Shown one piece after another: positions 41,334 to 50,156 of a DNA stretch of 64,000 bases (its first letter is position 1; each line of letters starts with the position of its first letter). The notes beneath the pieces are model-generated. The model did no database searches, was not told the DNA's origin, and was given only the letters and a program-made list of their open reading frames with translations. A program made the position numbers and the translations under genes. The stretch is from Pantanalinema sp. GBBB05 (GTDB lineage Bacteria > Cyanobacteriota > Cyanobacteriia > Leptolyngbyales > Leptolyngbyaceae): positions 1 to 64,000 of the forward strand of contig VRZD01000020.1 in the NCBI GenBank assembly GCA_016743235.1, written 5' to 3'.

Positions 41334-41978
41334 TTAGGTTGTTCCAGATGTGTTATCACGCTGTTCAATACTCTTTCGGGCACTTTCTGGAAGCCGATGA
41401 TATAAAGCCTGAATCTCTTTGGGTCTTGTGATTCTATCCTGGACAATGAAATTAATCATGTCGAAAAGGCTTGCAGCTATGTCGGGTGAATCATTAACAT
41501 CAATTTCACCAGGATGAACCGAATTGTTTCCAACAACTCTACAGTAATCAAGTGCTTGCTGCACTAGAAGAGGGAGACCTTTTTCTACAAGCTCTTTAAT
41601 GTCAGTATTAATATGCTTTCCGTTGCCACCTAGATGCACAAGAAGCTTCTGAACACATAGCCTTAGTAGTGCAGCTGAAGCTCTTGGAGAGCTAGCAAAA
41701 ATATTCCTTGCTTCCTCGTAGTCTAATTTACAATCTTCTGGCAAGTCATCATGTGGTGGAGGCGCTGCTACATCTGGAGGATCAACAAGTCTTTCTTTGT
41801 ACCAGTATGATTTCTCCTCGCAATGACTACATTCACTAATGCCAAGCGTACTACTCTCTACAAAATTGCTAGAAGCGTTAGGCTCAAAGAAAACTGGTAA
41901 CCAATTTTGAGCTGCATAAACTCTACAGTGTGGACAGTGAAACTTATTTTGTTTGTGCTGTGGTGGGTAATACTTCAT
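41334..41978 (-). CDS. DUF4145-domain protein with zinc ribbon
   Basis: 214 residues. CPHC near residue 15 and CSHC near 51 form a likely zinc ribbon. The DUF4145 core follows: DYEEARNIFASSPRASAALL, RLCVQKLLVHLGG, VVGNNSVHPGEIDV. Such domains occur in restriction and other defence systems and alone; a nuclease or sensing role is possible. Cargo gene between unit 3 and the tail gene at 42.1 kb. Confidence 0.7.
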   Translation of the reverse strand: MKYYPPQHKQNKFHCPHCRVYAAQNWLPVFFEPNASSNFVESSTLGISECSHCEEKSYWYKERLVDPPDVAAPPPHDDLPEDCKLDYEEARNIFASSPRASAALLRLCVQKLLVHLGGNGKHINTDIKELVEKGLPLLVQQALDYCRVVGNNSVHPGEIDVNDSPDIAASLFDMINFIVQDRITRPKEIQALYHRLPESARKSIEQRDNTSGTT

Positions 41979-42072
41979 GAATAGTAATCAAATAATCTCC
42001 TAGCATTTAAATTAGCCTATCCTTTATAAGGATAGGGAGAGTAGTGTAAAAGCGTTGAACGGCAGGGTCTGC

Positions 42073-42095
42073 AAATCCGCAACCGTTGCGGATTT
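42073..42095. repeat. 23-bp palindrome, copy 15
   Basis: Perfect, central C, 26 bp past the stop of the next tail gene. Confidence 0.95.
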
Positions 42096-42121
42096 ACTAC
42101 AAGTACAGTTACAAAAATATT

Positions 42122-42784
42122 TCACAACAGATCATCGGGAATCTCCTGATATTGAGGGCGATCGCCGCTGGGGTTGTGATGTCGCTCATAAATTAATTTC
42201 TGTAGTGATCCGGATTCAAGCATCCGGTTGAGTTTTTCTTCAGTCTTTTTCCGCTCTGCTGCCGACATGGGTTTCTTGCCCTTGGTTCGACTCTCCAGTT
42301 CTTTGAGCTGGTGATTGCGAGCTTTCAGCAGTGCATGGATTTCATTCCACGGCTGTTGCTCGGCAACTCTCAGTGCTTGTTCCAGGTCGGTGGTGTGACT
42401 CCAGAGCGCTGCCAGTCCATAGGCGGACGGATCAATGTTGGCTGGCAATTCTGCCGCGTCATCATCCTCGCTTTCGGCTTCCTCTGGGAAGTTGAGAACC
42501 AGTAACATAGCCGGTTCATCACCCGCGCCAAATAGTAACCGAGTCGCCATGTAGGCATCCACCCAGCTGGGACTAATCCCGTTCATCAACAGACACTCAT
42601 CCACGATCGCTCGGAAGGGTGAATCAGAGTCATCGTACAAAGTGCGAAAGTCACTATCGGCAGCAAGAGCTAAGGCTTCTGCTCTGAGGGAGAGAAACCA
42701 TCTGCGATCGGCAAGAGGTAAGCCACGGATCCGCCGCACCTTACCTCTTAAATCGATCAATGGCACTGAGAACGGTTCAAGCAT
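42122..42784 (-). CDS. Tail assembly chaperone-like protein
   Basis: 220 residues, helical and acidic (EAESEDDDAAELP), with a basic C-terminus (KGKKPMSAAERKKTEEKL). Nine bases after the major tail gene, the usual place for tail chaperone G/GT-type genes that coat the tape measure before assembly. Identification is by position and composition. Confidence 0.55.
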   Translation of the reverse strand: MLEPFSVPLIDLRGKVRRIRGLPLADRRWFLSLRAEALALAADSDFRTLYDDSDSPFRAIVDECLLMNGISPSWVDAYMATRLLFGAGDEPAMLLVLNFPEEAESEDDDAAELPANIDPSAYGLAALWSHTTDLEQALRVAEQQPWNEIHALLKARNHQLKELESRTKGKKPMSAAERKKTEEKLNRMLESGSLQKLIYERHHNPSGDRPQYQEIPDDLL

Positions 42785-42793
42785 CTGCCAGAA

Positions 42794-43588
42794 TTATGCC
42801 GCCTGTCTGTAGAGTCGAACAGCAGAACGGTTGGAACCCTTAGCGATCGCTTTGTATTCTAGAGTGATGGAAGACTCATCCCCGACCGGGAGTTCCCAAC
42901 CGCCCGACGGAGACAAATCCACTTCCACGATAATTTCTTCATCACGGGTCGTGGCGATGACACCAAAGAATTTCAAATCGTCTAACGCGATCGGGCTAGC
43001 GACGACACCCAGGGATTCAACCGTGTAAGCTTCTTTGTGTCCATACTTGATTGATGCTCCGGCATGAGTGGAGTGAAAGACAAGTTTTGTATTTGCCTCG
43101 TCTAATTGCACTTCATTGGTGTTCGCAGGTGCACCCCCGGTGACGACCTGCAACGGACGAATCAAGCCGCCTGTAGAGCTATTAGCCGCTAACATCACCT
43201 GAATGTCTGCTGCTGTTAAGTCCGCCAATTCCGTATCAGTGATTTCATACGGAGACGCAGATGGAACGGTGACACGTTTCAGCTTCTTGCCTGTATATGA
43301 GGCGCTAGCACCCCAGGTTTCCCCAAACATCAACGCTAAAGTTCCAGAGTCGATCGATTCAATTTCGACCGAGAAGCCGTAAGTGACCTGGGTGGTTACG
43401 GTGTCGAGAATTTGAGATTGAGGAGTACCATCGACAACCCCTCGCACATCTCGGGTTTCCACTTCCTTGGTCAGGGTTGCCCCAACAGGGCGGATATCAT
43501 ACAGAGCAGTCTGGGTAGGGGAGGATGCGGGAATCACGCTGTCATTCGTGAAGAGCCCCAGCATGTTGAAATTTCTGAGAGCGCACAT
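42794..43588 (-). CDS. Major tail protein (putative)
   Basis: 264 residues, beta-rich with few charged clusters (QVTYGFSVEIESIDSGTLAL, GWELPVGDESSITLEYKAI). Size, beta content and position just before a chaperone-like gene fit the major tail-tube protein of siphophages. Start at MCALRNFNM; an alternative ATG lies nine codons in. The TGTCA..TGACA motif is 41 bp upstream. Confidence 0.65.
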   Translation of the reverse strand: MCALRNFNMLGLFTNDSVIPASSPTQTALYDIRPVGATLTKEVETRDVRGVVDGTPQSQILDTVTTQVTYGFSVEIESIDSGTLALMFGETWGASASYTGKKLKRVTVPSASPYEITDTELADLTAADIQVMLAANSSTGGLIRPLQVVTGGAPANTNEVQLDEANTKLVFHSTHAGASIKYGHKEAYTVESLGVVASPIALDDLKFFGVIATTRDEEIIVEVDLSPSGGWELPVGDESSITLEYKAIAKGSNRSAVRLYRQAA

Positions 43589-43628
43589 AGATTGAGAGTA
43601 GAAATCGTTGCCTCCAGTATGCCTGTAA

Positions 43629-43646
43629 TGTCAGGAAATCATGACA
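43629..43646. promoter_or_regulatory. TGTCA-N8-TGACA motif upstream of major tail gene
   Basis: TGTCAGGAAATCATGACA, identical arms to the copies at 26468 and 60459. Confidence 0.5.
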
Positions 43647-43653
43647 ATTTCTC

Positions 43654-43676
43654 AAATCCGCAACCGTTGCGGATTT
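43654..43676. repeat. 23-bp palindrome, copy 16
   Basis: Perfect, central C, left edge of unit 4; flank ends GTGTAAC. Confidence 0.95.
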
Positions 43677-43705
43677 AGGAGTGGAGGTGGGGCGCGATCG
43701 GTATA

Positions 43706-43788
43706 GTGTAACAACATTCACCAGCTACCATTAGCCTCTCAATTCTCGCCGATCGCGCTCAACAGTCCGGTGCAATGAAGGGTTAGCT
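43706..43788. repeat. attC-like site
   Basis: GTGTAAC at the left, GTTAGCT at the right; CATTCACC pairs with GGTGCAATG with a single unpaired C, the diagnostic extrahelical-base pattern. Confidence 0.7.
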
Positions 43789-43799
43789 GGCATTCTACC

Positions 43800-44297
43800 T
43801 TACTGTTTCAGTCTGTTTGATAATTTAGTAACACATAAAGCTGATTCAATCAGTCTTGCCTCTTCTTCCAGTGGTGCATAACGATAACCGAATTCCAAAA
43901 CCTCACTCAGGTACTCCTTGACGAAAGCTCCTAAATTCTCAAATCGTTCATGCTGAGCAGTATGAACTAGCTCATGAACAAGAACACTTCGGCTATTCCG
44001 ATACGGAGATCGAATATAAATGCCATACCCAAGCGCAAAACCGATTGGACGGCGACAAATGAGTCGGTACAGGTAAAACCCCACTACCCAAACGCCTCCT
44101 TGGGGCATGGGAATTTTTTCTGATACCACAACCCTAATTCTTTCTGGGTAACGCACCCCTACCTGCTGGGCATCTCTAAGTTGAGCAGTAGTCAAAGGTT
44201 GCCCTGCTTGCAAGAGCGCCGTTTCCTGCTGCCCTAGCCACACTTCAATAAATGGCAACATGCCTGTTATGAGGAATTTGAAGTTTGGCATCTTCAC
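43800..44297 (-). CDS. Zinc metallopeptidase-like cassette protein
   Basis: 165 residues. VLVHELVHTAQHERFENLG contains HExxH with a downstream acidic helix (PLEEEARL), a gluzincin-type zinc site. An N-terminal membrane or secretion segment is weak (FLITGMLPFIEVWLG). It is the only gene of a 534-bp cassette between GTTAGCT (43782) and AGCTAAC (44309). Confidence 0.6.
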   Translation of the reverse strand: MKMPNFKFLITGMLPFIEVWLGQQETALLQAGQPLTTAQLRDAQQVGVRYPERIRVVVSEKIPMPQGGVWVVGFYLYRLICRRPIGFALGYGIYIRSPYRNSRSVLVHELVHTAQHERFENLGAFVKEYLSEVLEFGYRYAPLEEEARLIESALCVTKLSNRLKQ

Positions 44298-44308
44298 ATA
44301 TTTTTGCC

Positions 44309-44569
44309 AGCTAACAATGAATAGACGGAATTTTTCCGCCTAAGATCCCAATTTAGGGTAGATAGGCGGATTTTGTCTGCCTAAGATCCTAAATTAGAGT
44401 ATTAGGCAGACGGATTTCTGCACCATAGCCATCAGCCAGAGAAGTAGGTAGAGAGCTTCAGGAAATATTCAAGTCAGAATGCCTTATCGGTCGCCGTCTC
44501 GACAACCTTCGATCGCGAAGGGCAATTGTGTATTACCAGCGATCGCAGCCTATTGAACGTTAGTCCCCC
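44309..44569. repeat. B-element of unit 4
   Basis: The longest B-element. It opens AGCTAACAATGAATAGACGG and contains internal near-repeats (cctaagatcc..tta.ggta). The first box matches the cassette's other boundary. Confidence 0.7.
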
Positions 44570-44592
44570 AAATCCGCAACGGTTGCGGATTT
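44570..44592. repeat. 23-bp palindrome, copy 17
   Basis: Perfect, central G, 43 bp past the antirepressor stop. Confidence 0.95.
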
Positions 44593-44634
44593 GAATAACC
44601 CCGATCGCGCCTCACCTGCCATCTGCTTCAAATC

Positions 44635-45414
44635 TTACGTCCATTCTCCTAGCAGCTTTTGCCGTGTCCCCTGTCTCTGCCCCCATAGCCGCTCAATCTC
44701 TTGGATGTTCTCAGTACGGATATGGTGACAGGTGACGATCGTCTGAGCTTCGTCAATCAAATCCAAGCGGTCAATACTGGCTAACCATGCCTTCAAGTCT
44801 TTTGCTGCTCTCATCCCTAGCCGTTGAGCTACTTTAGTTGGTGATAGCCCAGCATGGTCATGGACGACCTGTCCCCGGTTGTTGACCACGATATGACGCT
44901 CAACCTCAACTACCCGCTCAACCTGCACATCGGCTCTACCCAGGGCAAGCTGACCCAAACCAGGCGCGATCGTCTCCAGGGTTTGCACTCCTGTCATGAG
45001 TTGCTTCTGAGCCGTTGCCGCTCGCTCCTGAGCTTGAGCTACTTCGAGTTGCAGTTTGAGTTTTTCTAGTTCTGCATCCTTAGCATCAATCACCTTAAGG
45101 GCTTGCTTGAGGTTTCGTTCGCAGTCCAAAAAATACTGCCTGACTTCTCTTCCTCTTTCCGTTCCAGCCATCATTGCCAGCGACTTGAAGCAGTCAATAG
45201 TTAATAGTATCTGGTCGCTGGAACGCCCTTTCCCTGGATTTTTCCACCGTTTGGTGGAGAAATCAATGCCCTCTACAAAGGTGTTGATTAGCTTCTTTTT
45301 AGCAACGTCTTTACGGGCGTAACCAACCCACACCCAAGCATCATCAAAATTAACTGGAAAATCCTCGTCTGATTCAATCAGCGATCGGATGAGTGACTGC
45401 GAAAGCTCCATCAT
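44635..45414 (-). CDS. Phage antirepressor-like protein (unit 4)
   Basis: 259 residues. The C-terminal 150 residues are almost identical to the unit 1 protein. Residues 20-75 differ (ARKDVAKKKLINTFVEGIDF, then KNPGKGRSSDQILLTID). Separated from its XRE partner by an inserted TnpB gene on the same strand. Confidence 0.7.
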   Translation of the reverse strand: MMELSQSLIRSLIESDEDFPVNFDDAWVWVGYARKDVAKKKLINTFVEGIDFSTKRWKNPGKGRSSDQILLTIDCFKSLAMMAGTERGREVRQYFLDCERNLKQALKVIDAKDAELEKLKLQLEVAQAQERAATAQKQLMTGVQTLETIAPGLGQLALGRADVQVERVVEVERHIVVNNRGQVVHDHAGLSPTKVAQRLGMRAAKDLKAWLASIDRLDLIDEAQTIVTCHHIRTENIQEIERLWGQRQGTRQKLLGEWT

Positions 45415-45432
45415 GTTCTCCTTGTGCTTTCC

Positions 45433-45560
45433 GTGACATACTCCTAGCGCCGCTCTACGAGACGGCGTAGGCTTCTCTCTTCTCAGGCGTGGGTATTGCC
45501 TCGGAGAGCGTTTCGGACGGGATGCCCCACCGCCCGTTGTTGAATATTTCGTGCTGCGTT
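45433..45560 (-). ncRNA. Predicted reRNA and right end of type I TnpB, copy 3
   Basis: Reading leftward, the conserved 3' region ends at TATGTCAC (45433). Hairpin CGCCG/CGGCG replaces CACCG/CGGTG of copy 2. The predicted guide would begin at 45432, 18 bp before the antirepressor start codon. Confidence 0.5.
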
Positions 45561-46667
45561 GTGGTCACGGTCTAGTTCTAGCCCACAGTGAGGACAGGAA
45601 TGCCACCTATCCGCAATGGTTTTAGGAACCGTTTCGCCACAATTTGAACACTGCTGAGTTGTACCGTTGGGATTCACTGGAATCGTCATCAGACCAGCTT
45701 TTGCAGCTTTGAATGAAAGGATTTGCAGGAATTGACCCCATCCGGCATCATTGACCGATTTGGCTAGTCTCGATTTGGCTAGCCCTTTGATATTCAAGTC
45801 TTCATGAGCAACATTACCCTTGGTTATCAGTTGATTGGCGGTTTTGTGGTGAAAATCTTTGCGCTGATTAGCAACTTTCAAATGGGCTTTAGCCACTCGC
45901 TTGACGGCTTTAGCCCGACGTTTAGACCCTTTCTGCTTTCTCGATAGCTGACGCTGTAACCGTTTCAGCCGTTTCTCCGCCTTACGGTAATACTGGGGAA
46001 TCTCAACGGGTTTACCCGCGCTAGTGACCAGAAATGATTTCAGTCCGACATCAATCCCGATGGTATTGTCCAGCGTCGGAGCATCAGGCGTGATAGTTGG
46101 TACGCTGGCATCATCCAAGCTCAAACTGAGATACCAGCCGTCTATCTTGCGGGTAATCGTTGCGGTTTTGAGTTTGAACCCATCTGGCAAGGGGCGATGC
46201 AGAATTAGCTTGACATTGCCAATCTTGGGCAATTTGATGAACTTCCCGATGATGCAATCCGGTTTGATTTGGGGGAAGGTGAACGACCGATACCGTCCTT
46301 TGCCTTTGAATCTGGGCTTGCCTGAACGTTTCCCGGTGCTATCGCCACTCACCCAACGGTCATACGCTTTCTCAACTCGCTTGACGCAATCCTGAAGCAC
46401 CTGAGAATGAATCTGTTTGTACTCCGGGAATAGCGCCTTAGAGTTCGGCAGGTCAGTCGCTTGAGCGTAGTAGCTCGGTCTGTCCTTCAGTTCGGGTAAG
46501 TGACAAATCAACGGGCAAGCGTTGACATCACAACGATTTTGCTCCCACCAGTTGAACCGTTCTGCCAACCGATAGTTATATTGCCGTCGCAGCAATTCTA
46601 GCCAGGTCTCCATTTGGGCTTGCTGCTGGGTAGTTGGACGTAATCGGTACTGATAGGAGAGTCGCAT
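45483..46667 (-). CDS. tnpB: TnpB-like nuclease, type I, inserted in repressor operon (unit 4)
   Basis: 394 residues, active-site motifs IGIDVGLKSFLVTS, HEDLNIKGLAKS and DRDHNAARNI intact. Its ATG overlaps the stop of the XRE gene (TAATG). Similarity with the other type I copies begins exactly at the start codon. The C-terminus is altered by an indel after AVGHPV (ends RNALRGNTHA). Confidence 0.85.
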   Translation of the reverse strand: MRLSYQYRLRPTTQQQAQMETWLELLRRQYNYRLAERFNWWEQNRCDVNACPLICHLPELKDRPSYYAQATDLPNSKALFPEYKQIHSQVLQDCVKRVEKAYDRWVSGDSTGKRSGKPRFKGKGRYRSFTFPQIKPDCIIGKFIKLPKIGNVKLILHRPLPDGFKLKTATITRKIDGWYLSLSLDDASVPTITPDAPTLDNTIGIDVGLKSFLVTSAGKPVEIPQYYRKAEKRLKRLQRQLSRKQKGSKRRAKAVKRVAKAHLKVANQRKDFHHKTANQLITKGNVAHEDLNIKGLAKSRLAKSVNDAGWGQFLQILSFKAAKAGLMTIPVNPNGTTQQCSNCGETVPKTIADRWHSCPHCGLELDRDHNAARNIQQRAVGHPVRNALRGNTHA

Positions 46668-46885
46668 TATTCACCCTGCGATTGCATATCGATGTAAAAC
46701 ATATCTCCAAGCGTTGCTTTGAAGAGTTGACAGACCTTAATCACTGTTTGATTGTCCAATCGACTGAAACGGTTATGGTACAGACGATTGATGATTGTGG
46801 GACTTAACCCAGTCCTTGCTGCAACCTCTTGCTGGGTAAGCTCTTGCTCTTCCATGTAATCTTTTAGCCTACATTTCACTTCCAT
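46667..46885 (-). CDS. XRE-family repressor (unit 4)
   Basis: 72 residues: LTQQEVAARTGLSPTIINRL HTH, then VIKVCQLFKATLGDMFYI. A different XRE subfamily from units 1 and 3, of the short YozG/plasmid-type. Translationally coupled to the TnpB gene. Confidence 0.8.
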   Translation of the reverse strand: MEVKCRLKDYMEEQELTQQEVAARTGLSPTIINRLYHNRFSRLDNQTVIKVCQLFKATLGDMFYIDMQSQGE

Positions 46886-47059
46886 ATCCTGAACTCTATA
46901 TCTACAGGATATTAATTTAATACTTTCCTGTCAACAGATAGCTAGCTATCTGTTGACAGCTTTATAGATAGCTGATAGATTTGAAGTATAGAGAAAGCGC
47001 TGCACGACTCGCAATCTGAACAGCGCCCCTCTAGTCCAATCTCGATTAAAGGTTTGAAC
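46886..47059. promoter_or_regulatory. Divergent control region of unit 4: 32-bp palindromic operator
   Basis: Perfect palindrome 46928-46959; each half reads CTGTCAACAGATAGCT. It contains a TTGACA on each strand. Rightward -10 is TAGATT near 46977, leftward -10 is TATCCT near 46885-46890, both at about 17-bp spacing, so one operator covers both promoters. TATCCTG/CAGGATA (46885-46911) is a second inverted repeat. The leader hairpin pairs AGAGAAAGCGCTG with CAGCGCCCCTCT (46990-47032). Confidence 0.8.
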
Positions 47060-47269
47060 ATGACTATCTTAACTGAACCGGGCAATCACAAGCACACTGT
47101 TCGCGCCGTTGCTTTTGCTGCACACCCCGCGCTAGGTAATACCGTCGCTGACGTGGTGCTGAACAACAACGGCACTCCACTAGGGCAACGGATTCGCAAT
47201 TTAGTCGCTTCCGTGTTGGGTGAAGAGTGGACGGTGATGGATTGGTATCCCGCCGAAGGTGAATTCTAG
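47060..47269 (+). CDS. Unit 4-specific first gene
   Basis: 69 residues from MTILTEPGNH, unrelated to gene 1 of the other units: HTVRAVAFAAHPALGNTVAD, then ASVLGEEWTVMDWYP. Start ATG 47060 after AAAGG. The slot, leader and following hairpin are conserved although the gene is swapped. Confidence 0.6.
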   Translation: MTILTEPGNHKHTVRAVAFAAHPALGNTVADVVLNNNGTPLGQRIRNLVASVLGEEWTVMDWYPAEGEF

Positions 47270-47278
47270 ACTTTCCCT

Positions 47279-47297
47279 GGCAGGCTTAGAGCCTGCC
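47279..47297 (+). other. Intercistronic hairpin after gene 1 slot (unit 4)
   Basis: GGCAGGC / GCCTGCC, kept although the preceding gene is different. Confidence 0.6.
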
Positions 47298-47331
47298 TCC
47301 CTCGCTTCATCTATTCATTGGAGAACTAATC

Positions 47332-47553
47332 ATGCTCGACTCCCTTGTGATGTCCTGTGCAGGACACGACGTTCTCATGGAACAACGTGCCGACGGTTGG
47401 TATAGCTGGATCAATCTCCACAACGTCTTTTTTCCCGTTGACCATGAACCCCGTCCGACCCTAGCCGATGCCATTGCCTACAACCTGAGTGCCATTCCTG
47501 CCTTCTTTGCTCAGATTGAAGCCAACTCCAAGCGCATTGCCGAGGAGGGCTAA
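47332..47553 (+). CDS. Unit operon gene 2 (unit 4)
   Basis: 73 residues, SCAGHDVLM in place of SCEGHDVLM; otherwise as in unit 2. Confidence 0.65.
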   Translation: MLDSLVMSCAGHDVLMEQRADGWYSWINLHNVFFPVDHEPRPTLADAIAYNLSAIPAFFAQIEANSKRIAEEG

Positions 47554-47555
47554 CC

Positions 47556-47825
47556 ATGTCAAAGCGTAGACTCACCCACTTTGAACAAACTCTGCAATCC
47601 CATCTCAACAGCATTCCTGAGCGTAAATATGACCTCTGGCAATACACCGAAGATGGTCAAATTGTCGGCTTCTACTACCTGAGTGTTGCCGCCGCATTTC
47701 AAGAGCAATCTTACCCCGGTTGGCGCTATGTCGTGGAACGTCAAGGCAAAACTGAAAACGTCAGTGAGAACGGTATCAAAATCGTGGATCTGCACGAAGA
47801 AAGCATTGCTGCATTAGGGGAATAG
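47556..47825 (+). CDS. Unit operon gene 3 (unit 4)
   Basis: 89 residues; shorter because an early TAG removes the overlap with gene 4 seen elsewhere. Confidence 0.65.
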   Translation: MSKRRLTHFEQTLQSHLNSIPERKYDLWQYTEDGQIVGFYYLSVAAAFQEQSYPGWRYVVERQGKTENVSENGIKIVDLHEESIAALGE

Positions 47826-47829
47826 CGTC

Positions 47830-48078
47830 ATGAGCGTTAAGGCTATTCCCTTTGAGCAGCGCTTACAGTTCTGGCTGCAATTTGCCCCACAGCCACCAGT
47901 TGTTACCATCTCCCATCCGTTCCTCACTGTTCAATGTGCTGATTACACCTCAGCCGATCAACTCTTACAAAAACGATGCATTCTCAAACGTATCTGGACT
48001 GGTAAGAGCTACTGTGAACAACCCACTGTCTTAGAGCTATGGGCAAACGGACGACGCTATGACCGTATTCCCTTGTAA
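47830..48078 (+). CDS. Unit operon gene 4 (unit 4)
   Basis: 82 residues, LELWANGRRYDRIPL variant. Confidence 0.65.
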   Translation: MSVKAIPFEQRLQFWLQFAPQPPVVTISHPFLTVQCADYTSADQLLQKRCILKRIWTGKSYCEQPTVLELWANGRRYDRIPL

Positions 48079-48090
48079 TGGAGTAAACCT

Positions 48091-48444
48091 ATGCACCTCA
48101 CGATTGAGATTCCAGATAATATTCAACCGCCGAAATTCCATCTGTTTCAGCCAGTCTGTCTTGTCCCTAAAAGTCCGACATCCAAATCAGAGCGGCAGCT
48201 ACAAGATGCTCCTCCGCCTCGTACAGGCGTGATTGTCGGCATGACCTACATTACCCTGTTTCAAGCAATAGTCGAACACTATGCGGGGTTTGGTTGGGAA
48301 TATCAGGTGGATTTCTACTTCAATGCTCCTTTTGAAAAAGCGCTGGGGTGTGAAGACCCAGTGCAAACCTACGACGAAGACGATTTAGCCCCATTCATTT
48401 CTCAGGCTAAAGTCGATCGCAAGCCAGCCATTGCGATTAACTGA
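48091..48444 (+). CDS. Unit operon gene 5 (unit 4)
   Basis: 117 residues. The first 100 match unit 1 closely, the tail (ISQAKVDRKPAIAIN) resembles unit 5, which has the same TnpB type. Confidence 0.65.
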   Translation: MHLTIEIPDNIQPPKFHLFQPVCLVPKSPTSKSERQLQDAPPPRTGVIVGMTYITLFQAIVEHYAGFGWEYQVDFYFNAPFEKALGCEDPVQTYDEDDLAPFISQAKVDRKPAIAIN

Positions 48445-48453
48445 CTGATTCTT

Positions 48454-48484
48454 CTCCCACCAGCTAACCATCAACTGGTGGGAG
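48454..48484 (+). repeat. Hairpin before type III TnpB (unit 4)
   Basis: Perfect 10-bp arms CTCCCACCAG / CTGGTGGGAG, 11-base loop. Present only before the two type III genes, so it may be the left end of that element. Confidence 0.6.
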
Positions 48485-48509
48485 CCAACCGTTGCATCAA
48501 TGCGCCATC

Positions 48510-50156
48510 ATGAAAACTCTGGAATTCAAGCTCTATCTCTCCAAACAACAGCAAGCCACCATCGATCGCTGGCTCGTTGATTTGAAATGGATTTGGAACG
48601 CTGGATTGAGCCTATTAGAAGAAGACCAGCAGCGCAGATGGCGGAACAAGAATGGTGTTGACCCAATGGATGGGGCTGAAAAATGGCAGTTCTATTGCAA
48701 CCCCGATCGCTGGGACTGGCAACCAGAAGATAGCAAAAGCAAGTTTGCAGGGGTTTATGGGTTAGCTTGCAGTTGCACCCATTACGATAAAGCCTCTCAA
48801 CAGCATTATCCGGCTTGTCAAATTCGCAATCACATGCAGGTTGAGGAACCATTCAAGCTGGTGAGCAAAATTCAAACAGACAAGGCTAACCCAAATAAAC
48901 CTTGGATTCGTGCCATTTGCTCACGAGTGCGTAACGGGGTGATTGAATCTTTGAAAGAAGCCTGGAAGCGCTACCTAGACCCATCAAACCCAGTACGCAG
49001 ACCAAACTACAAGGGTAAGCGGGATAAGTTAGCTAGTCTAACCAACCGCAATGGTAAAACTACCTGCCTAGTTACAGGAGCGAATCACATTAGACTGCCT
49101 ATCTTGGGAGTTCTGAAAGTTAAGGGGATTCAAGCTCGACTGCACGATCGCCAATTTGAAACTGTCCGCATCGTCAAACGAGCATCAGCTTATTATCTGC
49201 AATTGTTGGTGCATGAAGAATTAAAACTAGATGCACCGAAATATTCTGATGATGCGATCGGGCTTGACCCTGGTGTGGTGAATGCCCTCACCCGCTCTGA
49301 TGGGTGGGTTGCTGCAAACTTAAGGCATTACCGTAAATCAGAGCGCAAACTAGCAAAGCTCAACCGTCAAGCATCACGGCGGAAATTAGGCAGCAAGAAT
49401 TGGCAGAAGACTATCCAGCAGATTGGCAAGCTACATGAGCATACTGCCATGAACCGGAAACACCGCAATCACAAACTGTCTACCTATCTGGTTCAAACCT
49501 TTGGCGGCATTGCTTTAGAAGAGAATATACTGCGGAATATGACCCGTAGACCTAAGCCAAAACCCAGGGAGGATGGTAAAGGGTATTTGCCTAATCAGGC
49601 AACTGCTAAAGCCGGATTGAATATGGCACTGCTGGATGTTGGCGTGTATCAGTTACGAACTTTTATTGAAACTAAGAGCAAGGTTACAGGTACGGAGTTT
49701 CATTCCATAGCATCCCACTACAACTCTCAAGCCTGTGTGAAATGTGGAACAGTCGATCGCGAGAATCGACTCACTCAATCTAAATTTTGCTGTACTGCCT
49801 GCGGTCATCAAGAAAATGCAGACGTGAATGCCGCTCAGGTCGTACTGAATAAAGCACCCTGGACACGTCAGTTTCGCTTCAGATTGCGTGAACCAGGAGA
49901 ACAGACTTCCAGTTGGAAGGGTACGGTGCTTCCTAGCCGAAACCGTCAGAGTCATCTGACTAAGCCTGCCGCTGAGTCCTTTGTGGGCTGTCAGCAGGAA
50001 CTCGCTTGTGCAGTCGCGCGATCTACACAAGTCGGAATCCCTGAGATTACAGGGAAATCTCTAAGCAAACAATCATCGCGTAAGTCTTCTAGCAGAGCCG
50101 TGCATTCCAATTCTAAAATGCCCATACAACTTACTTTATGGTCGATAGAGCACTAG
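48510..50156 (+). CDS. tnpB: TnpB-like nuclease, type III (unit 4)
   Basis: 548 residues from MKTLEFKLYL (an upstream TTG in frame lacks support). AIGLDPGVVNALTRSDG (Asp), GGIALEENIL (Glu), CVKCG/CTACG and ENADVNAAQVVL (Asp) are intact. About 110 residues extend past the RuvC end (RFRLREPGEQTSSW, TKPAAESFVGCQQELACAV). In TnpB genes this region usually overlaps the guide RNA, so the tail may reflect RNA constraint. Region 50157-50303 has no gene. Confidence 0.85.
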   Translation: MKTLEFKLYLSKQQQATIDRWLVDLKWIWNAGLSLLEEDQQRRWRNKNGVDPMDGAEKWQFYCNPDRWDWQPEDSKSKFAGVYGLACSCTHYDKASQQHYPACQIRNHMQVEEPFKLVSKIQTDKANPNKPWIRAICSRVRNGVIESLKEAWKRYLDPSNPVRRPNYKGKRDKLASLTNRNGKTTCLVTGANHIRLPILGVLKVKGIQARLHDRQFETVRIVKRASAYYLQLLVHEELKLDAPKYSDDAIGLDPGVVNALTRSDGWVAANLRHYRKSERKLAKLNRQASRRKLGSKNWQKTIQQIGKLHEHTAMNRKHRNHKLSTYLVQTFGGIALEENILRNMTRRPKPKPREDGKGYLPNQATAKAGLNMALLDVGVYQLRTFIETKSKVTGTEFHSIASHYNSQACVKCGTVDRENRLTQSKFCCTACGHQENADVNAAQVVLNKAPWTRQFRFRLREPGEQTSSWKGTVLPSRNRQSHLTKPAAESFVGCQQELACAVARSTQVGIPEITGKSLSKQSSRKSSSRAVHSNSKMPIQLTLWSIEH

